The notes beneath the pieces are model-generated. The model was not told the origin of the DNA. It did no database searches and was given only the letters and a program-made list of their open reading frames with translations. A stretch of DNA of 64,000 nucleotides. It comes from Helicobacter jaachi (GTDB taxonomy: Bacteria; Campylobacterota; Campylobacteria; Campylobacterales; Helicobacteraceae). The stretch lies in NCBI RefSeq assembly GCF_000763135.2, contig NZ_JRPR02000001.1, positions 620,001 through 684,000 of the forward strand, given 5' to 3'. Position numbers and translations under genes: made by a program. Shown piece after piece: positions 46,546-55,598 of this stretch; position 1 is the first letter of the stretch; each line of letters begins with the position of its first letter.

Positions 46546-47820
46546 TTATGCCTCTATGCGAATTTTATAGGGCTTTTGTGTGATAGAATCTAGCTTATGT
46601 ATTTCGCTTAAAGCAGATTCTATCTCGCGCTCAAAGCAATGATGTGTGGAGAAAAGCATTTTGGCAATATGCTCTTTGTTAGTCTCTTTTTGCAAAAACG
46701 CATCAATGGAGATATTATGCCGCCCTAAAATTTGGCTCACAAGTCCTAGCACACCGGGCTTATCAAGCGCGTAGAGGCGGATATAATAGCGTGAGTAAAT
46801 ATCCTCTGCGCGCTTAAGTTTAAGCGGGGCTTCCAAAGGCTTGCTAAAACCTAACTGCACAGCACTATCACCCCTTGCAATAGCGATTATATCGCTAATG
46901 ACAGAACTCGCAGTTGCGCGCCCACCAGCCCCCGCACCATAATACATACTCTCTCCTACGCAATCGCCAATCACGCTAATGCCATTCATCACGCCATCAA
47001 CTTTGCCAATCATAGATTCTTTATTAATCATTGCTGGGTGTATGCGCAGCTCAATGCAATCTCCCTCTTTTTTGGCAATGCCTAAAAGCTTAATGACATA
47101 ATCAAACTCATGGGCAAACTCCATATCATCAGGCGTTATGCCCTCAATGCCTTCAATAAGAATCTGCTCAGGCAGGGCATTAATCCCATAGGCTAGGGAA
47201 GCCAAAATTAAAAGCTTATGTCCCGCATCGCCCCCGCTTATGTCTAAAGTGGGGTCAGATTCTGCATAGCCTAGCTCTTGAGCTTTGATGAGTGCTGTCT
47301 CAAAACTTTCTTTAAACTCGCGCATTTGCGTTAGAATATAATTGCTCGTGCCATTTAAAATGCCATAAATGGCTAAAATATGATTAGCGCTCAAGCCATT
47401 TTTTAAAGCCAAAATGATAGGTATCCCCCCGCATACGCTTGCTTCAAAGCCCATAGGCAAGCCATATTGAGAAAGCTCATAGCGATGATAGGCTAGCATG
47501 GCTTTATTTGCCGTTACAAAGCTTTTGCCACTTTCAAAGCTCCTACGAGCAATATCATAGGCAAGCTCCACACCGCCCATAAGCTCTACAATCACTTGAA
47601 TGCTATCATCTAAAAACAGCTCCTCTATATCATCGCTTATAGGGATATTAAGCCCTTTAAGCGTATTTTGCGCCTTAAGCTTATCACGCACAATCACTTT
47701 TGCCACTTCAATATGTTTTTGCGCCCGCGCGGTGATAATATCTTTATTTTCCATTAAGATTCTAATAACCGCGCTGCCAACCACACCCGCACCGATGATG
47801 CCAATCTTTAAAGTGTCCAT
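46546..47820 (-). CDS. hom: homoserine dehydrogenase
   Basis: 424 residues from the ATG at 47820 (AAGGATTAAA before it); a longer frame from 47856 lies in the upstream gene. The Rossmann motif [14 protein letters not shown] (about 5-18), the catalytic [11 protein letters not shown] (about 166) and a C-terminal ACT domain (about 345-410, [18 protein letters not shown]) are present. It makes homoserine for threonine and methionine. The ACT domain indicates feedback control. Only 1 nt separates it from the upstream gene. Confidence 0.95.
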   Translation of the reverse strand: MDTLKIGIIGAGVVGSAVIRILMENKDIITARAQKHIEVAKVIVRDKLKAQNTLKGLNIPISDDIEELFLDDSIQVIVELMGGVELAYDIARRSFESGKSFVTANKAMLAYHRYELSQYGLPMGFEASVCGGIPIILALKNGLSANHILAIYGILNGTSNYILTQMREFKESFETALIKAQELGYAESDPTLDISGGDAGHKLLILASLAYGINALPEQILIEGIEGITPDDMEFAHEFDYVIKLLGIAKKEGDCIELRIHPAMINKESMIGKVDGVMNGISVIGDCVGESMYYGAGAGGRATASSVISDIIAIARGDSAVQLGFSKPLEAPLKLKRAEDIYSRYYIRLYALDKPGVLGLVSQILGRHNISIDAFLQKETNKEHIAKMLFSTHHCFEREIESALSEIHKLDSITQKPYKIRIEA

Positions 47821-47821
47821 T

Positions 47822-49468
47822 TTAATCCTTATCCTCTTGCTGCTCACTGTTTTCATCTAGCCCACCTCTAAAAGCATGAGGCTTAATCACATAATGTGCC
47901 TTTTCCTTATGGCGCTTTAAAAGTGCGCTATAACGCGCTTTTACATCTTCATTTGGCTCTTTGTGGTAATTTTTTTCAATAAGTGTGATGATACTTTGCG
48001 GTGTAGTGAGCCAAGATTCTATAACATTTAGCGCAATATTGCGCGAGCGTGTTACAGGGCTTTGCAAAAGTGTTTGTAAAATATCTAAGCCCAGAATCTG
48101 CTCATTTTTAATCTCATCTACACTAAATTCAAATCGTCCCAAACCCTGCCCTATAAATTCTAAATCACTATATGCGCTAAACTCATCTCCCAAGCCTAGC
48201 TCATCGCGTGGTGCGCTTTTTAGAGCATCTAAATCATAGCGCGAGCGCGCTAAATCGCATATTTTTGCATATCGCACCCTATCATCTGTAAGGCTTAGGG
48301 CAAACCAATCATCAAAATGCTTCTGCTTTTTAGCTATGGCAAACATATCTTCCCATGTATCAATGCCCATTGTTTTAGCAATAATGCGCGCATAATAATC
48401 CAGTGGATTTTCACGCACAAGCCCTTCCCAGTCAATGCCACTCTCAAAAGCAATGGCTTTAAGAATATCCTTCATCTCCTCTTGCTCTGCTAGCGTAAAA
48501 ACCTCTGTGTGTATAAAATCAAGCAGATTGCACAAAATGGCAAATCGCTTTAAATTCATCTTTTGTGTTTGAGTGGCTTGCACAAAAAGCATAACTAGTT
48601 CTTTTGAATGCGCATAGTCGCTAAATTCTACGCGCGCACTATCATGTATAGAATCTATCATATCTCCAAGCGCATCATAGAGCTTGCTATCAATGCCGCG
48701 CTCTTGCGCAAACTCTAGCACTCTGCCTTTTTCCAAGCAAGCAAGCACGACATAATCAATCCCTATTTTGCATTTATAGCCCTCAAAAATAAGCCATTCG
48801 CGCTTTTGCTCGCTATCAATTTCAAGGTATCGAAAATAGGCTATGCGCCCCCAACCTTCCGTCTTTTGCGCCAAATCAAATAGCGCTTCATTATGCTCAC
48901 CATAACTTAATACAATGGCTACAAATTTCCCAAACTCATCTGCTAAGCCAAGTGTGGTAAAAATCTCTAATTCTGCTTCATCATATTTAAAAATACCTAG
49001 CAGGGCTATGCCAAATTTCACCGCCTCTCTATGCACAGCAGTTTTTACAAATTGATTTGCCAAAGCTACACTTATTCTTATAAGCCCCTTGCCATTTTTT
49101 TCTTTTATAGAATCTAAAAAGAGCAATAAAAAGCTATCAATGTAAGTAGTGGTGATATTACTAATAGCAAACATATAAATTTTGCCCAAATACTCATCAA
49201 TAATCTCATCACTTAGCTCACTAAAAGCGGCAAATTCTTGAAAGAGCGTAAATAAATCATTTGCCTTTTTCTCATCGCTCTCACCCCCTAAAATCCCATC
49301 TATCATACCATCGACAAAATGCATATCTTTAAGCTCTGGCACTGCTAGAGAAATGCTTGCCTCATCGGGCAGGGATTGATGCAATATGCCATGAGTATCC
49401 TTATGCTCAATAATCCAATCAAATAGCGCAGGCTTGTCGCTAATTAAACTTTTATAACTCACTTTCAC
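47822..49468 (-). CDS. large helical protein of unknown function, cotranscribed with hom
   Basis: 548 residues, soluble, rich in Asp, Glu, Leu and Ile, without signal peptide, membrane segment or catalytic motif. It is almost all predicted helix and looks like a HEAT/ARM-like solenoid (e.g. [20 protein letters not shown]). I do not recognise the family. It lies 1 nt from hom and 10 nt from the aminotransferase, so all three are one transcript. Not part of the H. pylori hom neighbourhood I remember, which suggests insertion or loss. Confidence 0.7.
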   Translation of the reverse strand: MKVSYKSLISDKPALFDWIIEHKDTHGILHQSLPDEASISLAVPELKDMHFVDGMIDGILGGESDEKKANDLFTLFQEFAAFSELSDEIIDEYLGKIYMFAISNITTTYIDSFLLLFLDSIKEKNGKGLIRISVALANQFVKTAVHREAVKFGIALLGIFKYDEAELEIFTTLGLADEFGKFVAIVLSYGEHNEALFDLAQKTEGWGRIAYFRYLEIDSEQKREWLIFEGYKCKIGIDYVVLACLEKGRVLEFAQERGIDSKLYDALGDMIDSIHDSARVEFSDYAHSKELVMLFVQATQTQKMNLKRFAILCNLLDFIHTEVFTLAEQEEMKDILKAIAFESGIDWEGLVRENPLDYYARIIAKTMGIDTWEDMFAIAKKQKHFDDWFALSLTDDRVRYAKICDLARSRYDLDALKSAPRDELGLGDEFSAYSDLEFIGQGLGRFEFSVDEIKNEQILGLDILQTLLQSPVTRSRNIALNVIESWLTTPQSIITLIEKNYHKEPNEDVKARYSALLKRHKEKAHYVIKPHAFRGGLDENSEQQEDKD

Positions 49469-49478
49469 GCAAAATCCT

Positions 49479-50687
49479 TTATATAAATTGTTTTAAAAAT
49501 ATTTTCAAATTACGCGCAGCTTGGCGGATTCGCTTTTCATTCTCAATAAGGGCTATGCGCACATACCCTTCACCATAATCGCCAAAGCCAACTCCGGGGC
49601 TAACAGCAATTTTTGCTTCTTTTAAAAGCCGCTTAGAAAATTCTAAACTGCCCATATTGCCAACGCATGGTGGCAGCTTTGCCCAAATAAACATACTTGC
49701 CTTTGGCTTTTTAAGTTCCCAGCCCGCTTGCTTAAAGGTTTTAATTAACACTTCCATACGCTTTTCATATGTATTCCTAATATCCTCCACACACGATTGG
49801 TCGCCATCAAGCGCGATAGTTGCAGCAATTTGCAAAGGTGTGTAGATTCCATAATCAATCCAGCTTTTTATCTTTTGCAAGGCTTGAATAATTTTTTTAT
49901 TTCCCACCACAAAGCCCACGCGCCAGCCCGCCATATTGTAAGTTTTTGATAATGTATAGCTCTCTACTGCCACATCTTTTGCGCCCTCCACTTCAAGGAT
50001 ACTAGGCGTTTTAAAGCCATCAAAGCATAATTCAGCATAGGCAATATCGGAAATAATATAAAATCGCTCCTTTTTTGCCAAAGCCACTAAGCGTTCATAA
50101 AAATCCTTATAAGCCACGATAGTTGTGGGATTATGCGGGAAATTTACCACAATAAATTTTGGACGAGGCATAACTTCTTTTAGCACGCGCTTTACTTGAG
50201 AGAGGAAATCCTCCACATCAAGCTCCATATTTTCATTCCACTTTAGACCAAAGGTAGAGACATTCGCGCCATTAAGGATAAAAGCGTAGTAGTGTATAGG
50301 ATAGGCTGGCTCTGGCACAATGGCATTATCCCCTACATTAGCAATTGCTTGCACCAAATGCACATAGCCTTCTTTGCTCCCCATTGTTACGCAGGCTTCG
50401 CTCTCTGGGTCTAAATCTACATTATAAGTGCGCTTATACCAATTACACGCTGCTAGCCGCAGTTTATAAATCCCGCGACTAACCGAATAGCCCTGATTTC
50501 TGCCTTTGCTTGCAGCCTCGCATAGTTTATCGATAATATGTTTAGGTGTCTGACCATCGGGATTGCCCATAGAAAAATCAATCACATCTTCATTATTGCG
50601 GCGCATTTCAAGCTTAATTTCATTAATAGCGGCAAACACATACTTTGGCAGGCGCTTTATTTTATCAAACTCAATTTCACTAAACAT
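49479..50687 (-). CDS. class I aminotransferase, AlaC/LL-DAP aminotransferase type
   Basis: 402 residues. IDRLP-like opening FDKIKRLPKYVFAAINEIK, then VIDFSMGNPDGQTPKHI and GYSVSRGIYKLRLAACNWY, closely like E. coli AlaC as I recall it. The PLP lysine lies in YTLSKTYNMAGWRVGFV (about 240). Reaction: glutamate-linked alanine/pyruvate exchange, or the LL-diaminopimelate aminotransferase assigned to many Campylobacterota homologues. The sequence alone does not decide. AAGGAGAAAGAT precedes the ATG. Confidence 0.88.
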   Translation of the reverse strand: MFSEIEFDKIKRLPKYVFAAINEIKLEMRRNNEDVIDFSMGNPDGQTPKHIIDKLCEAASKGRNQGYSVSRGIYKLRLAACNWYKRTYNVDLDPESEACVTMGSKEGYVHLVQAIANVGDNAIVPEPAYPIHYYAFILNGANVSTFGLKWNENMELDVEDFLSQVKRVLKEVMPRPKFIVVNFPHNPTTIVAYKDFYERLVALAKKERFYIISDIAYAELCFDGFKTPSILEVEGAKDVAVESYTLSKTYNMAGWRVGFVVGNKKIIQALQKIKSWIDYGIYTPLQIAATIALDGDQSCVEDIRNTYEKRMEVLIKTFKQAGWELKKPKASMFIWAKLPPCVGNMGSLEFSKRLLKEAKIAVSPGVGFGDYGEGYVRIALIENEKRIRQAARNLKIFLKQFI

Positions 50688-50792
50688 ATCTTTCTCCTTG
50701 TTTTGCCCTCCTTGCCTTTATTAAGGTCTAAGAGGCGCGCTAGATTCTATAATTTCTTAGATTCTATCATTTTTATATTTTATTTGCCCAAC

Positions 50793-51617
50793 TCATTGTA
50801 GCCTTACTGAAATGCCCTCTTTTAGGCTTTCTTGATTGTCATAATCTGTAATCATCACAAACTTCACTCCTTGTGGCACTCGCACCTTGAGCGAAGTGGT
50901 CGCACCGCTATTATTCACCATATCCACTATGCTTAAATTTTTATCATACAGCACCACGCGCGGATTCCATTTGGAAAAATCTGTAGCCTGAATGTATAAA
51001 TCCCCGCCCCCACTAAGATTAAGCCAATATTCGCCTGAAGTTTCACGCAGATTTAGGCTCATAGTCTTAGCAAGAAACTTAGTATTTGGCAATTGCGGGT
51101 CATTTACCTCAAGCACATAATTCCAGCTTTGCGCATTTATGCGATTAATATCAAGGCAGACAAACCCCCTTTTGCCTAGCTCATCGATGATAATGCCCAT
51201 ATCGGGAGTATGCTCTGTATTAAAGGAAAATTCAATACTTGATAAGCCATTGCTAAGCTCGGCTCTACTTATCACAAAATATGAATAGCCCATGGTTGTG
51301 AGGATATTATTTCCAATTTTAGTGAGCAAAATAGGGCTTGTGCGCGAAGTAAAAGTGAGCTTTACCTCGCTTGGCTGCCCAAAGCGCGAGGAGAGCAAGC
51401 CATTACTTTTAAGCGCATAGACTATTTTGGCAATATCAAGCCGCCCACTAGTGTAATACATATTTTTATTAGCAAAGATTCTATGCACAAAATTACTATT
51501 GACTTGGTAGCTCTGCTCGCCCATAAGATTGCGTAATTTATCATCAAAGGCATCGCCAAATAGTGCGCTTGTTATAATTAGCGCGCATAGAATCTGCCTA
51601 AGCAACTGCCCTACCAT
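50793..51617 (-). CDS. secreted conserved hypothetical protein of the rodZ-like gene pair
   Basis: 274 residues with a signal peptide (about 1-22, LCALIITSALFGDAFD). Beta-rich repeats of a small domain follow (SEVKLTFTSRTSPILL, ..., SLKVRVPQGVKFVMITDYD). No catalytic motif. It overlaps the RodZ-like gene by 7 nt and so is coupled. Family not recognised beyond Campylobacterota conserved hypothetical. Confidence 0.7.
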   Translation of the reverse strand: MVGQLLRQILCALIITSALFGDAFDDKLRNLMGEQSYQVNSNFVHRIFANKNMYYTSGRLDIAKIVYALKSNGLLSSRFGQPSEVKLTFTSRTSPILLTKIGNNILTTMGYSYFVISRAELSNGLSSIEFSFNTEHTPDMGIIIDELGKRGFVCLDINRINAQSWNYVLEVNDPQLPNTKFLAKTMSLNLRETSGEYWLNLSGGGDLYIQATDFSKWNPRVVLYDKNLSIVDMVNNSGATTSLKVRVPQGVKFVMITDYDNQESLKEGISVRLQ

Positions 51618-52714
51618 TCTAAATCACCGCTAAGCTGCTTAAAGCGCGTATAGCCCACATCTACCAAACTTGAACCATCATAATACATTCTCACAGGGTG
51701 CTTTGGACTATGGGCAATCTCCTCGCCATTAAGCGTAAGTGTAAAGTTGCTATGTCCCATAACAAAGAGCATTTTGCCATTTAGTTTTATATCATATGCT
51801 TTTTGATAGGCAAACTGCTCTTTTGTGCCATCATTTAGATTAATCACCCCTAGCCACAATTCACTATCTGCGTTAATATGCAGCACATTATCATTTTGTG
51901 TGTTTTGCTGCTGTGGATTCTGTGTGGCTTGAGCTTCCGCGTTTGTAGGATTAAAAAAGAAATTTTGCTCGGGGTGGTTATTTGCCTGCTCTGTGGTGCT
52001 TTGAGTAGATTGCTGCGACTTTGAAGACTCTAATTCTTGGCTTTTTACAGAATCTATTGGCGTTTCAACAAGCGGCTGGGCTTGTATGGCTTGAGGTTTT
52101 GTAGTGTCAAAAAACATACCATCATAGGCATTTTCGCTCTCGCTCGCGTTTGCTTGTGTGTCTGCGCTGTGGGTAGATTCTATGGGTGTGAGATTTTCTT
52201 TTACAAATGCTTTGTAGGCAAAATATCCCATTAAAGCAAGCAAAACTAGCACCAAAATTACATAAAGCCAAGTGTAAGATTCTGTATCGCTGCTACTTTT
52301 GGGCTTATTTTTAAGTGCTAAATCAAGCGCGATATGCTCCCTGTCTTTTTCCTCCTGTTTTTTTGCTATTTCTTGTGCTTTTTGCTTTTCTTTAATTTTT
52401 ATTTCATTTTCTATGAGTTTTTGGCTTCTTAGTTCCTCATCTTGCTTGCTAATGACTTGCGATACATCGCTCACACTGCCTGATAGCATTTGCTGCTGAC
52501 ATAAAATCCAATCACGCAAATCCACGCCATATTCACGCTCAAGTATTGCAATAAAGCCTTTTGCGCGCACTTTATCAATTTTATCAAATCGCTTCTCAAG
52601 CACATCTTCAATCTTTGAGCTAGCTAGCTTTGTGCTTTTGCTAATTTCTTTTAAACCAATGGCTTTGAGCTTTGCAAGCTCCTCATCAAGTAGTTTTGTA
52701 TTAATGTTTTGCAT
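51611..52714 (-). CDS. RodZ-like membrane protein
   Basis: 367 residues. The N-terminal helical cytoplasmic domain (about 1-80) starts with an HTH-like ISKSTKLASSKIEDVLEKRFDKIDKVRAKG; one membrane segment follows (about 153-173, WLYVILVLVLLALMGYF); a Gln/Ser/Asn-rich spacer (about 185-275) leads to a beta-domain (about 280-367, ELWLGVINLNDGT...FTLTLNG). This order, cytoplasmic helices, membrane helix, linker, then a DUF4115-like fold, is that of RodZ, which couples MreB to the cell wall. The HTH is not a clean match, so this is by architecture. It overlaps trmH by 14 nt. Confidence 0.72.
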   Translation of the reverse strand: MQNINTKLLDEELAKLKAIGLKEISKSTKLASSKIEDVLEKRFDKIDKVRAKGFIAILEREYGVDLRDWILCQQQMLSGSVSDVSQVISKQDEELRSQKLIENEIKIKEKQKAQEIAKKQEEKDREHIALDLALKNKPKSSSDTESYTWLYVILVLVLLALMGYFAYKAFVKENLTPIESTHSADTQANASESENAYDGMFFDTTKPQAIQAQPLVETPIDSVKSQELESSKSQQSTQSTTEQANNHPEQNFFFNPTNAEAQATQNPQQQNTQNDNVLHINADSELWLGVINLNDGTKEQFAYQKAYDIKLNGKMLFVMGHSNFTLTLNGEEIAHSPKHPVRMYYDGSSLVDVGYTRFKQLSGDLEW

Positions 52715-53390
52715 AATTAATCCTATCTATTAAAATTCCTGCAGCCACACTCACATTGAGTGAATTAAAGTGATGCTCCATTTTGATTGAAAGCATTGTA
52801 TCAAGTTTGCACTTCAACCGACCTGATAAACCTTGAGATTCACTCCCCAAAAATAAAGCCCATTTTGCTCCTACTTTTACATTGTTTTCGCCATTCATAT
52901 CCGCGCCAATAAGGCTAAATCCTGCCTCTTTAAGCTTATGGACTAGCTCAAAAATATGCGCCTCCACACTATAGGGAATATGCAAAAATGCCCCACTTGA
53001 TGAACGAGCAATGCCCTCTAGCGCCTTTTGGCTAAGGCTTGGCAGAGCGATAATTACCCCGCCTACGCCTAATGCATAAGCTGTGCGCATAATAGAGCCG
53101 ATATTGCCCACATCGCTAATGTTGCACAAAATAAGCAAGGAGGGCTTATCTTTTAAATCTGTAAAATCCGCTGCCTGCGGGGGATTGATACGCACTAGCA
53201 TACCTTGATGATTTCCTCCATGCGCTAGGGCTTGAGCCTTTTTAGAATCTAGGCGCTTAATGGGCTTATTTAAGCGCAAAAAGCGATTAAATATATTTTT
53301 AGGCAGCTCTTTTGAGAGATAAATCTCCTCAATGCGCCATGGACAAGTCTCTAGCGCGTATAAGATAGGCTGCTTACCATAGATAATCAC
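52701..53390 (-). CDS. rlmB: SpoU-family RNA 2'-O-ribose methyltransferase, RlmB/TrmH type
   Basis: 229 residues. SPOUT motifs in order: motif 1 LCNISDVGNIGSIMRTA (about 88-104), motif 2 ALFLGSESQGLSGRLK (about 182-197), motif 3 HFNSLNVSVAAGILIDR (about 208-224). It likely methylates G2251 of 23S rRNA; that choice among family members is an inference from position. Coupled to the RodZ-like gene and 5 nt from rsmI. Confidence 0.85.
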   Translation of the reverse strand: MIIYGKQPILYALETCPWRIEEIYLSKELPKNIFNRFLRLNKPIKRLDSKKAQALAHGGNHQGMLVRINPPQAADFTDLKDKPSLLILCNISDVGNIGSIMRTAYALGVGGVIIALPSLSQKALEGIARSSSGAFLHIPYSVEAHIFELVHKLKEAGFSLIGADMNGENNVKVGAKWALFLGSESQGLSGRLKCKLDTMLSIKMEHHFNSLNVSVAAGILIDRINYAKH

Positions 53391-53395
53391 GAGAT

Positions 53396-54256
53396 TTACT
53401 TTAGCATTTCTTCATAGCATTGCTTAATGCTTTTGCCGCTCATTTTGCTTAAAATCTTTGCCTTGACTTTGGGTGGAATATCAAGCATTAGCGCTTCTTC
53501 ATAGCTTAAGGTCTGCTCTTTTTGTGTCTTATCAAAAGCAAAATCAAACACAATCACCCACTCTCCACGAATGATAGAGCCTTCAAGCAGGCTTAAAATC
53601 TCTCCCGCACTGCCATAGTAGCGCTGCTCGTGGAGTTTGGTAAGCTCTTTTTGCACAATAATATGCGTATGCGGCAGAAGCAAGGCAATATCTTGGAGCG
53701 TTTCTAAGATTCTGTGCGGACTTTCATAGCAAATAGCACTATAAGCCTCACCCATATGCAAATGCGCGAGTTGCAAAAGCTTAGATTGACGCTCTAGTCT
53801 TTTATGCGGTAAGAATCCTACAAAAATAAAAGGCGTAGATTCTATACCACTGCCACAAAAAGCGACATTAAGCGCACACGCTCCGGGCAGGACATCAAAG
53901 GCAAGATTATGCGCAATAGCCCATGATACAAGTTTAGCGCCCGGGTCGCTAATGCAGGGCGTGCCAGCGTCGCTTAAATACACCACATTTGATTGGAACA
54001 TATCTGGCGAGATTTGCGCAATAAAGTCATCTTGATTGTGAGAGTGGAAAGATAAAAACTGCTTAGATTCTATAAAAAGCCTCGTGTCCATATCTTCAGG
54101 CAGTTCAAGCAGTGCGCGCTCTATGAGCAGCTCTATAAGTTTTTTGCCTACTCTTGTATCCTCGCACAAGATAATATCTGCTTTGCTTATAGTCTGCAGT
54201 GCGCGCAGGGTAATATCACTAAGATTGCCAATAGGCGTTGGCACAAGCGTTAGCAC
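53396..54256 (-). CDS. rsmI: 16S rRNA (cytidine1402-2'-O)-methyltransferase
   Basis: 286 residues. TLVPTPIGNLSDITLRAL (about 3-20), ILCEDTRVGKKLI (about 31-43) and YLSDAGTPCISDPGAKLV (about 94-111) are RsmI family hallmarks of the tetrapyrrole-methylase fold. It modifies C1402 in the decoding centre. It lies 4 nt from rpmE and 5 nt from the SpoU gene. The order matches H. pylori. Confidence 0.93.
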   Translation of the reverse strand: MLTLVPTPIGNLSDITLRALQTISKADIILCEDTRVGKKLIELLIERALLELPEDMDTRLFIESKQFLSFHSHNQDDFIAQISPDMFQSNVVYLSDAGTPCISDPGAKLVSWAIAHNLAFDVLPGACALNVAFCGSGIESTPFIFVGFLPHKRLERQSKLLQLAHLHMGEAYSAICYESPHRILETLQDIALLLPHTHIIVQKELTKLHEQRYYGSAGEILSLLEGSIIRGEWVIVFDFAFDKTQKEQTLSYEEALMLDIPPKVKAKILSKMSGKSIKQCYEEMLK

Positions 54257-54260
54257 GGGC

Positions 54261-54464
54261 TTATTTCATATTGTATTTTTGCTTAAATTTCTCAACGCGT
54301 CCCGTGATGTCTGTGATTTTATCGCTACCTGTGTAGAATGGGTGGCAAAAGCTTGAAATGTCAATGCGCAACTCGCTTTTATTGCTTAATACTTCAATTT
54401 GCTTGCCGCTTGTTACGCAAGTTACCTTGCAGGGGACATATTCTGGGTGGATACCTTTTTTCAT
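54261..54464 (-). CDS. rpmE: 50S ribosomal protein L31
   Basis: 67 residues, beginning [17 protein letters not shown] and with [10 protein letters not shown] near residue 40. The Cys set (residues 12, 16 and 40) is only three of the four zinc ligands of the C+ type, as I recall from H. pylori, so zinc binding is uncertain. It forms the intersubunit bridge region of the 50S. GGATTGAGCG precedes the ATG. Confidence 0.95.
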   Translation of the reverse strand: MKKGIHPEYVPCKVTCVTSGKQIEVLSNKSELRIDISSFCHPFYTGSDKITDITGRVEKFKQKYNMK

Positions 54465-54545
54465 CGCTCAATCCTTTGTGGGTAAAGTAAAAAGCGTGCA
54501 TTGTAGCAAACCTCGCTTTAAGTCCTGCTTTAATTTATAGAATCT

Positions 54546-54638
54546 AAGCTATAACTTTATATTTTGAGGGCTAAAGTGCAGTTTGAACGCGCTTTGTAAG
54601 ACCGCGCGGCTTTTTGTCAAAAAACAACAAGCGTGGAC
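54546..54638 (+). repeat. structured intergenic repeat, copy C (5'-truncated)
   Basis: It starts exactly after TAGAATCT at the 3' half of hairpin 1 (AGCTATAACTTTATA), so the 5' arm is missing. The body CCGCGCGGCTTTTTGTCAAAA..., conserved TTGTAAGACC and the final GCGTGGACA are present. The broken end coincides with the heptamer. Confidence 0.75.
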
Positions 54639-54651
54639 ACGATAGAATCTC

Positions 54652-54777
54652 ACCCTTAAAAAACAAGTTGATAGATTGCAAAGCAAGCTATAACTTTATA
54701 CTTTAGGCGCAAATATGGGCTTTGCTCATATTTGTAAGACCGCGCGGCTTTTTGTCAAAAAAGCAACAGCGCGGAAA
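54652..54777 (+). repeat. structured intergenic repeat, copy D (reference copy)
   Basis: Complete copy. Hairpin 1 at 54666-54695 (TTGC-AAA-GCAA on a stem ATAG/CTAT and AGTT/AACT with one bulged G), hairpin 2 at 54711-54733 (AAATATGGGC-TTT-GCTCATATTT, with one G:U), hairpin 3 at 54740-54774 (CCGCGC/GCGCGG with inner GCTTTTT/AAAAAGC). Single-stranded joiners TATAACTTTATACTTTAGGCG and TTGTAAGA are conserved in all full copies. Confidence 0.9.
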
Positions 54778-54806
54778 TGTATAGAGGAATTTTAAGCAAA
54801 AGATTC

Positions 54807-54812
54807 TATAAT
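54807..54812 (+). promoter_or_regulatory. predicted -10 box of the lipoprotein gene
   Basis: TATAAT immediately after an AGATTCT heptamer (AGATTCTATAAT, 54801-54812), 35 nt before the start codon. The heptamer supplies the first T's of the box. Confidence 0.4.
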
Positions 54813-54846
54813 CATGCTTTAGATTTTACATTGAAAGGATTGACTT

Positions 54847-55158
54847 ATGGGATTACAAAATGCGTTAGTAAAGGTTTGTGTAGCAGGTTTTATGGGGGCT
54901 GTGGTGTTAGGCTGCACGGAGGTTGATACAGCCAAAGCACAAGCAGAAATCCAAGCGGAAGGGCAAGATGTGATTAATGAAGCTGCCACTAAGGCTACTG
55001 TGGATTTAATACAGGGCAAGGATTTGAATGAGGTTAAAAAAGGAGTGAAAGAAAATGCCAAAAATGCCGCTAAGCAAAAGGCTGTGAATAAGGCAAAGCA
55101 GATTGATAGAAATGTAACCGGAGGCGTAGGCTCTGCTATCTTAGATGCGCAAAAGTAG
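54847..55158 (+). CDS. small lipoprotein rich in Ala, Lys and Asp
   Basis: 103 residues. Signal peptide ends in lipobox VVLGC (Cys about 25). The mature part is a charged helical repeat-like stretch (TAKAQAEIQAEGQDVINEAA, DLIQGKDLNEVKKGVKENAK) without Cys or catalytic motif. GAAAGGATTGACTT precedes the ATG. It stands alone in a repeat island between copies D and E. Function unknown. Confidence 0.75.
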   Translation: MGLQNALVKVCVAGFMGAVVLGCTEVDTAKAQAEIQAEGQDVINEAATKATVDLIQGKDLNEVKKGVKENAKNAAKQKAVNKAKQIDRNVTGGVGSAILDAQK

Positions 55159-55250
55159 CTATTTTAGACTCTAGATTCTATAAATTTGGCTATAAGATTT
55201 CTTTAAGGCAAAGCTAACCCACAACAGCGTGGAAATGCGCGATAGAATCT

Positions 55251-55371
55251 AACCTTAAAAAACAAGTTGATAGATTGCAAAGCAAGCTATAACTTTATAC
55301 TTTAGGCGCAAATGTGAGCTTTGCTTACATTTGTAAGACCGCACAGCGCGTAAGCGCAATAAGTGCGGACA
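55251..55371 (+). repeat. structured intergenic repeat, copy E
   Basis: Complete copy. Hairpin 2 is AAATGTGAGC-TTT-GCTTACATTT, hairpin 3 is CCGCAC/GTGCGG with inner GCGC-GTAA-GCGC, both compensated changes from copy D. Hairpin 1 is identical to D. The downstream joint GATAGAATCT also begins copy F. Confidence 0.9.
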
Positions 55372-55386
55372 TGCATGATAGAATCT

Positions 55387-55590
55387 AATCCTTAAAAAAA
55401 CAAGTTGATAGATTGCAAAGCAAGCTATAACTTTATATTTGAATTAGCGTGTATAGTGGCGGCAGGATTTTGGGAATAAAATCGGGGTTTTCAAGCGCAA
55501 AACGAGGGAGTTTAGTAAGCCTAAATGACCGAAGTTGCGCGCGCAGAATCCTCGATTTTAACCCAAAAGCCAACGCAGTGGCGCGGAAAT
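55387..55590 (+). repeat. structured intergenic repeat, variant copy F with replaced interior
   Basis: The first 55 nt (through ACTTTATATTT) and the last 30 (GCGCGGAAATGATAGAATCT) match the family, but the hairpin 2/3 interior is replaced by about 120 unrelated nt. That insert can form an 11-bp stem, TAAAATCGGGG (55477-55487) with CCTCGATTTTA (55550-55560), one G:U pair. It has no open reading frame of note. Confidence 0.7.
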
Positions 55591-55598
55591 GATAGAAT

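Larger units (their letters stand above)
54465..54846. other. repeat-filled divergent intergenic region
   Basis: This 382-bp gap between rpmE and the lipoprotein gene has no gene. It holds repeat copies C (5'-truncated) and D in tandem, joined by GATAGAATCT, and a promoter-like TATAAT before the lipoprotein gene. Confidence 0.8.
55159..55598. other. repeat-filled convergent intergenic region
   Basis: This 440-bp gap between the lipoprotein gene and the glycosyltransferase has no gene. It holds a 3' repeat fragment (55221-55237, AACAGCGTGGAAAT), full copy E (55251-55371) and variant copy F (55387-55590), chained in tandem by GATAGAATCT. Confidence 0.8.

Noticed and set aside
46249-46593. Plus-strand frame between yraN and hom
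   Set aside because: It covers the 3' ends of yraN and hom in antisense and has no independent support.
54541-55597. CRISPR array from the tandem repeats
   Set aside because: Units are about 115-125 nt with internal hairpins and covariation; there are no short direct repeats with unique spacers and no cas genes.
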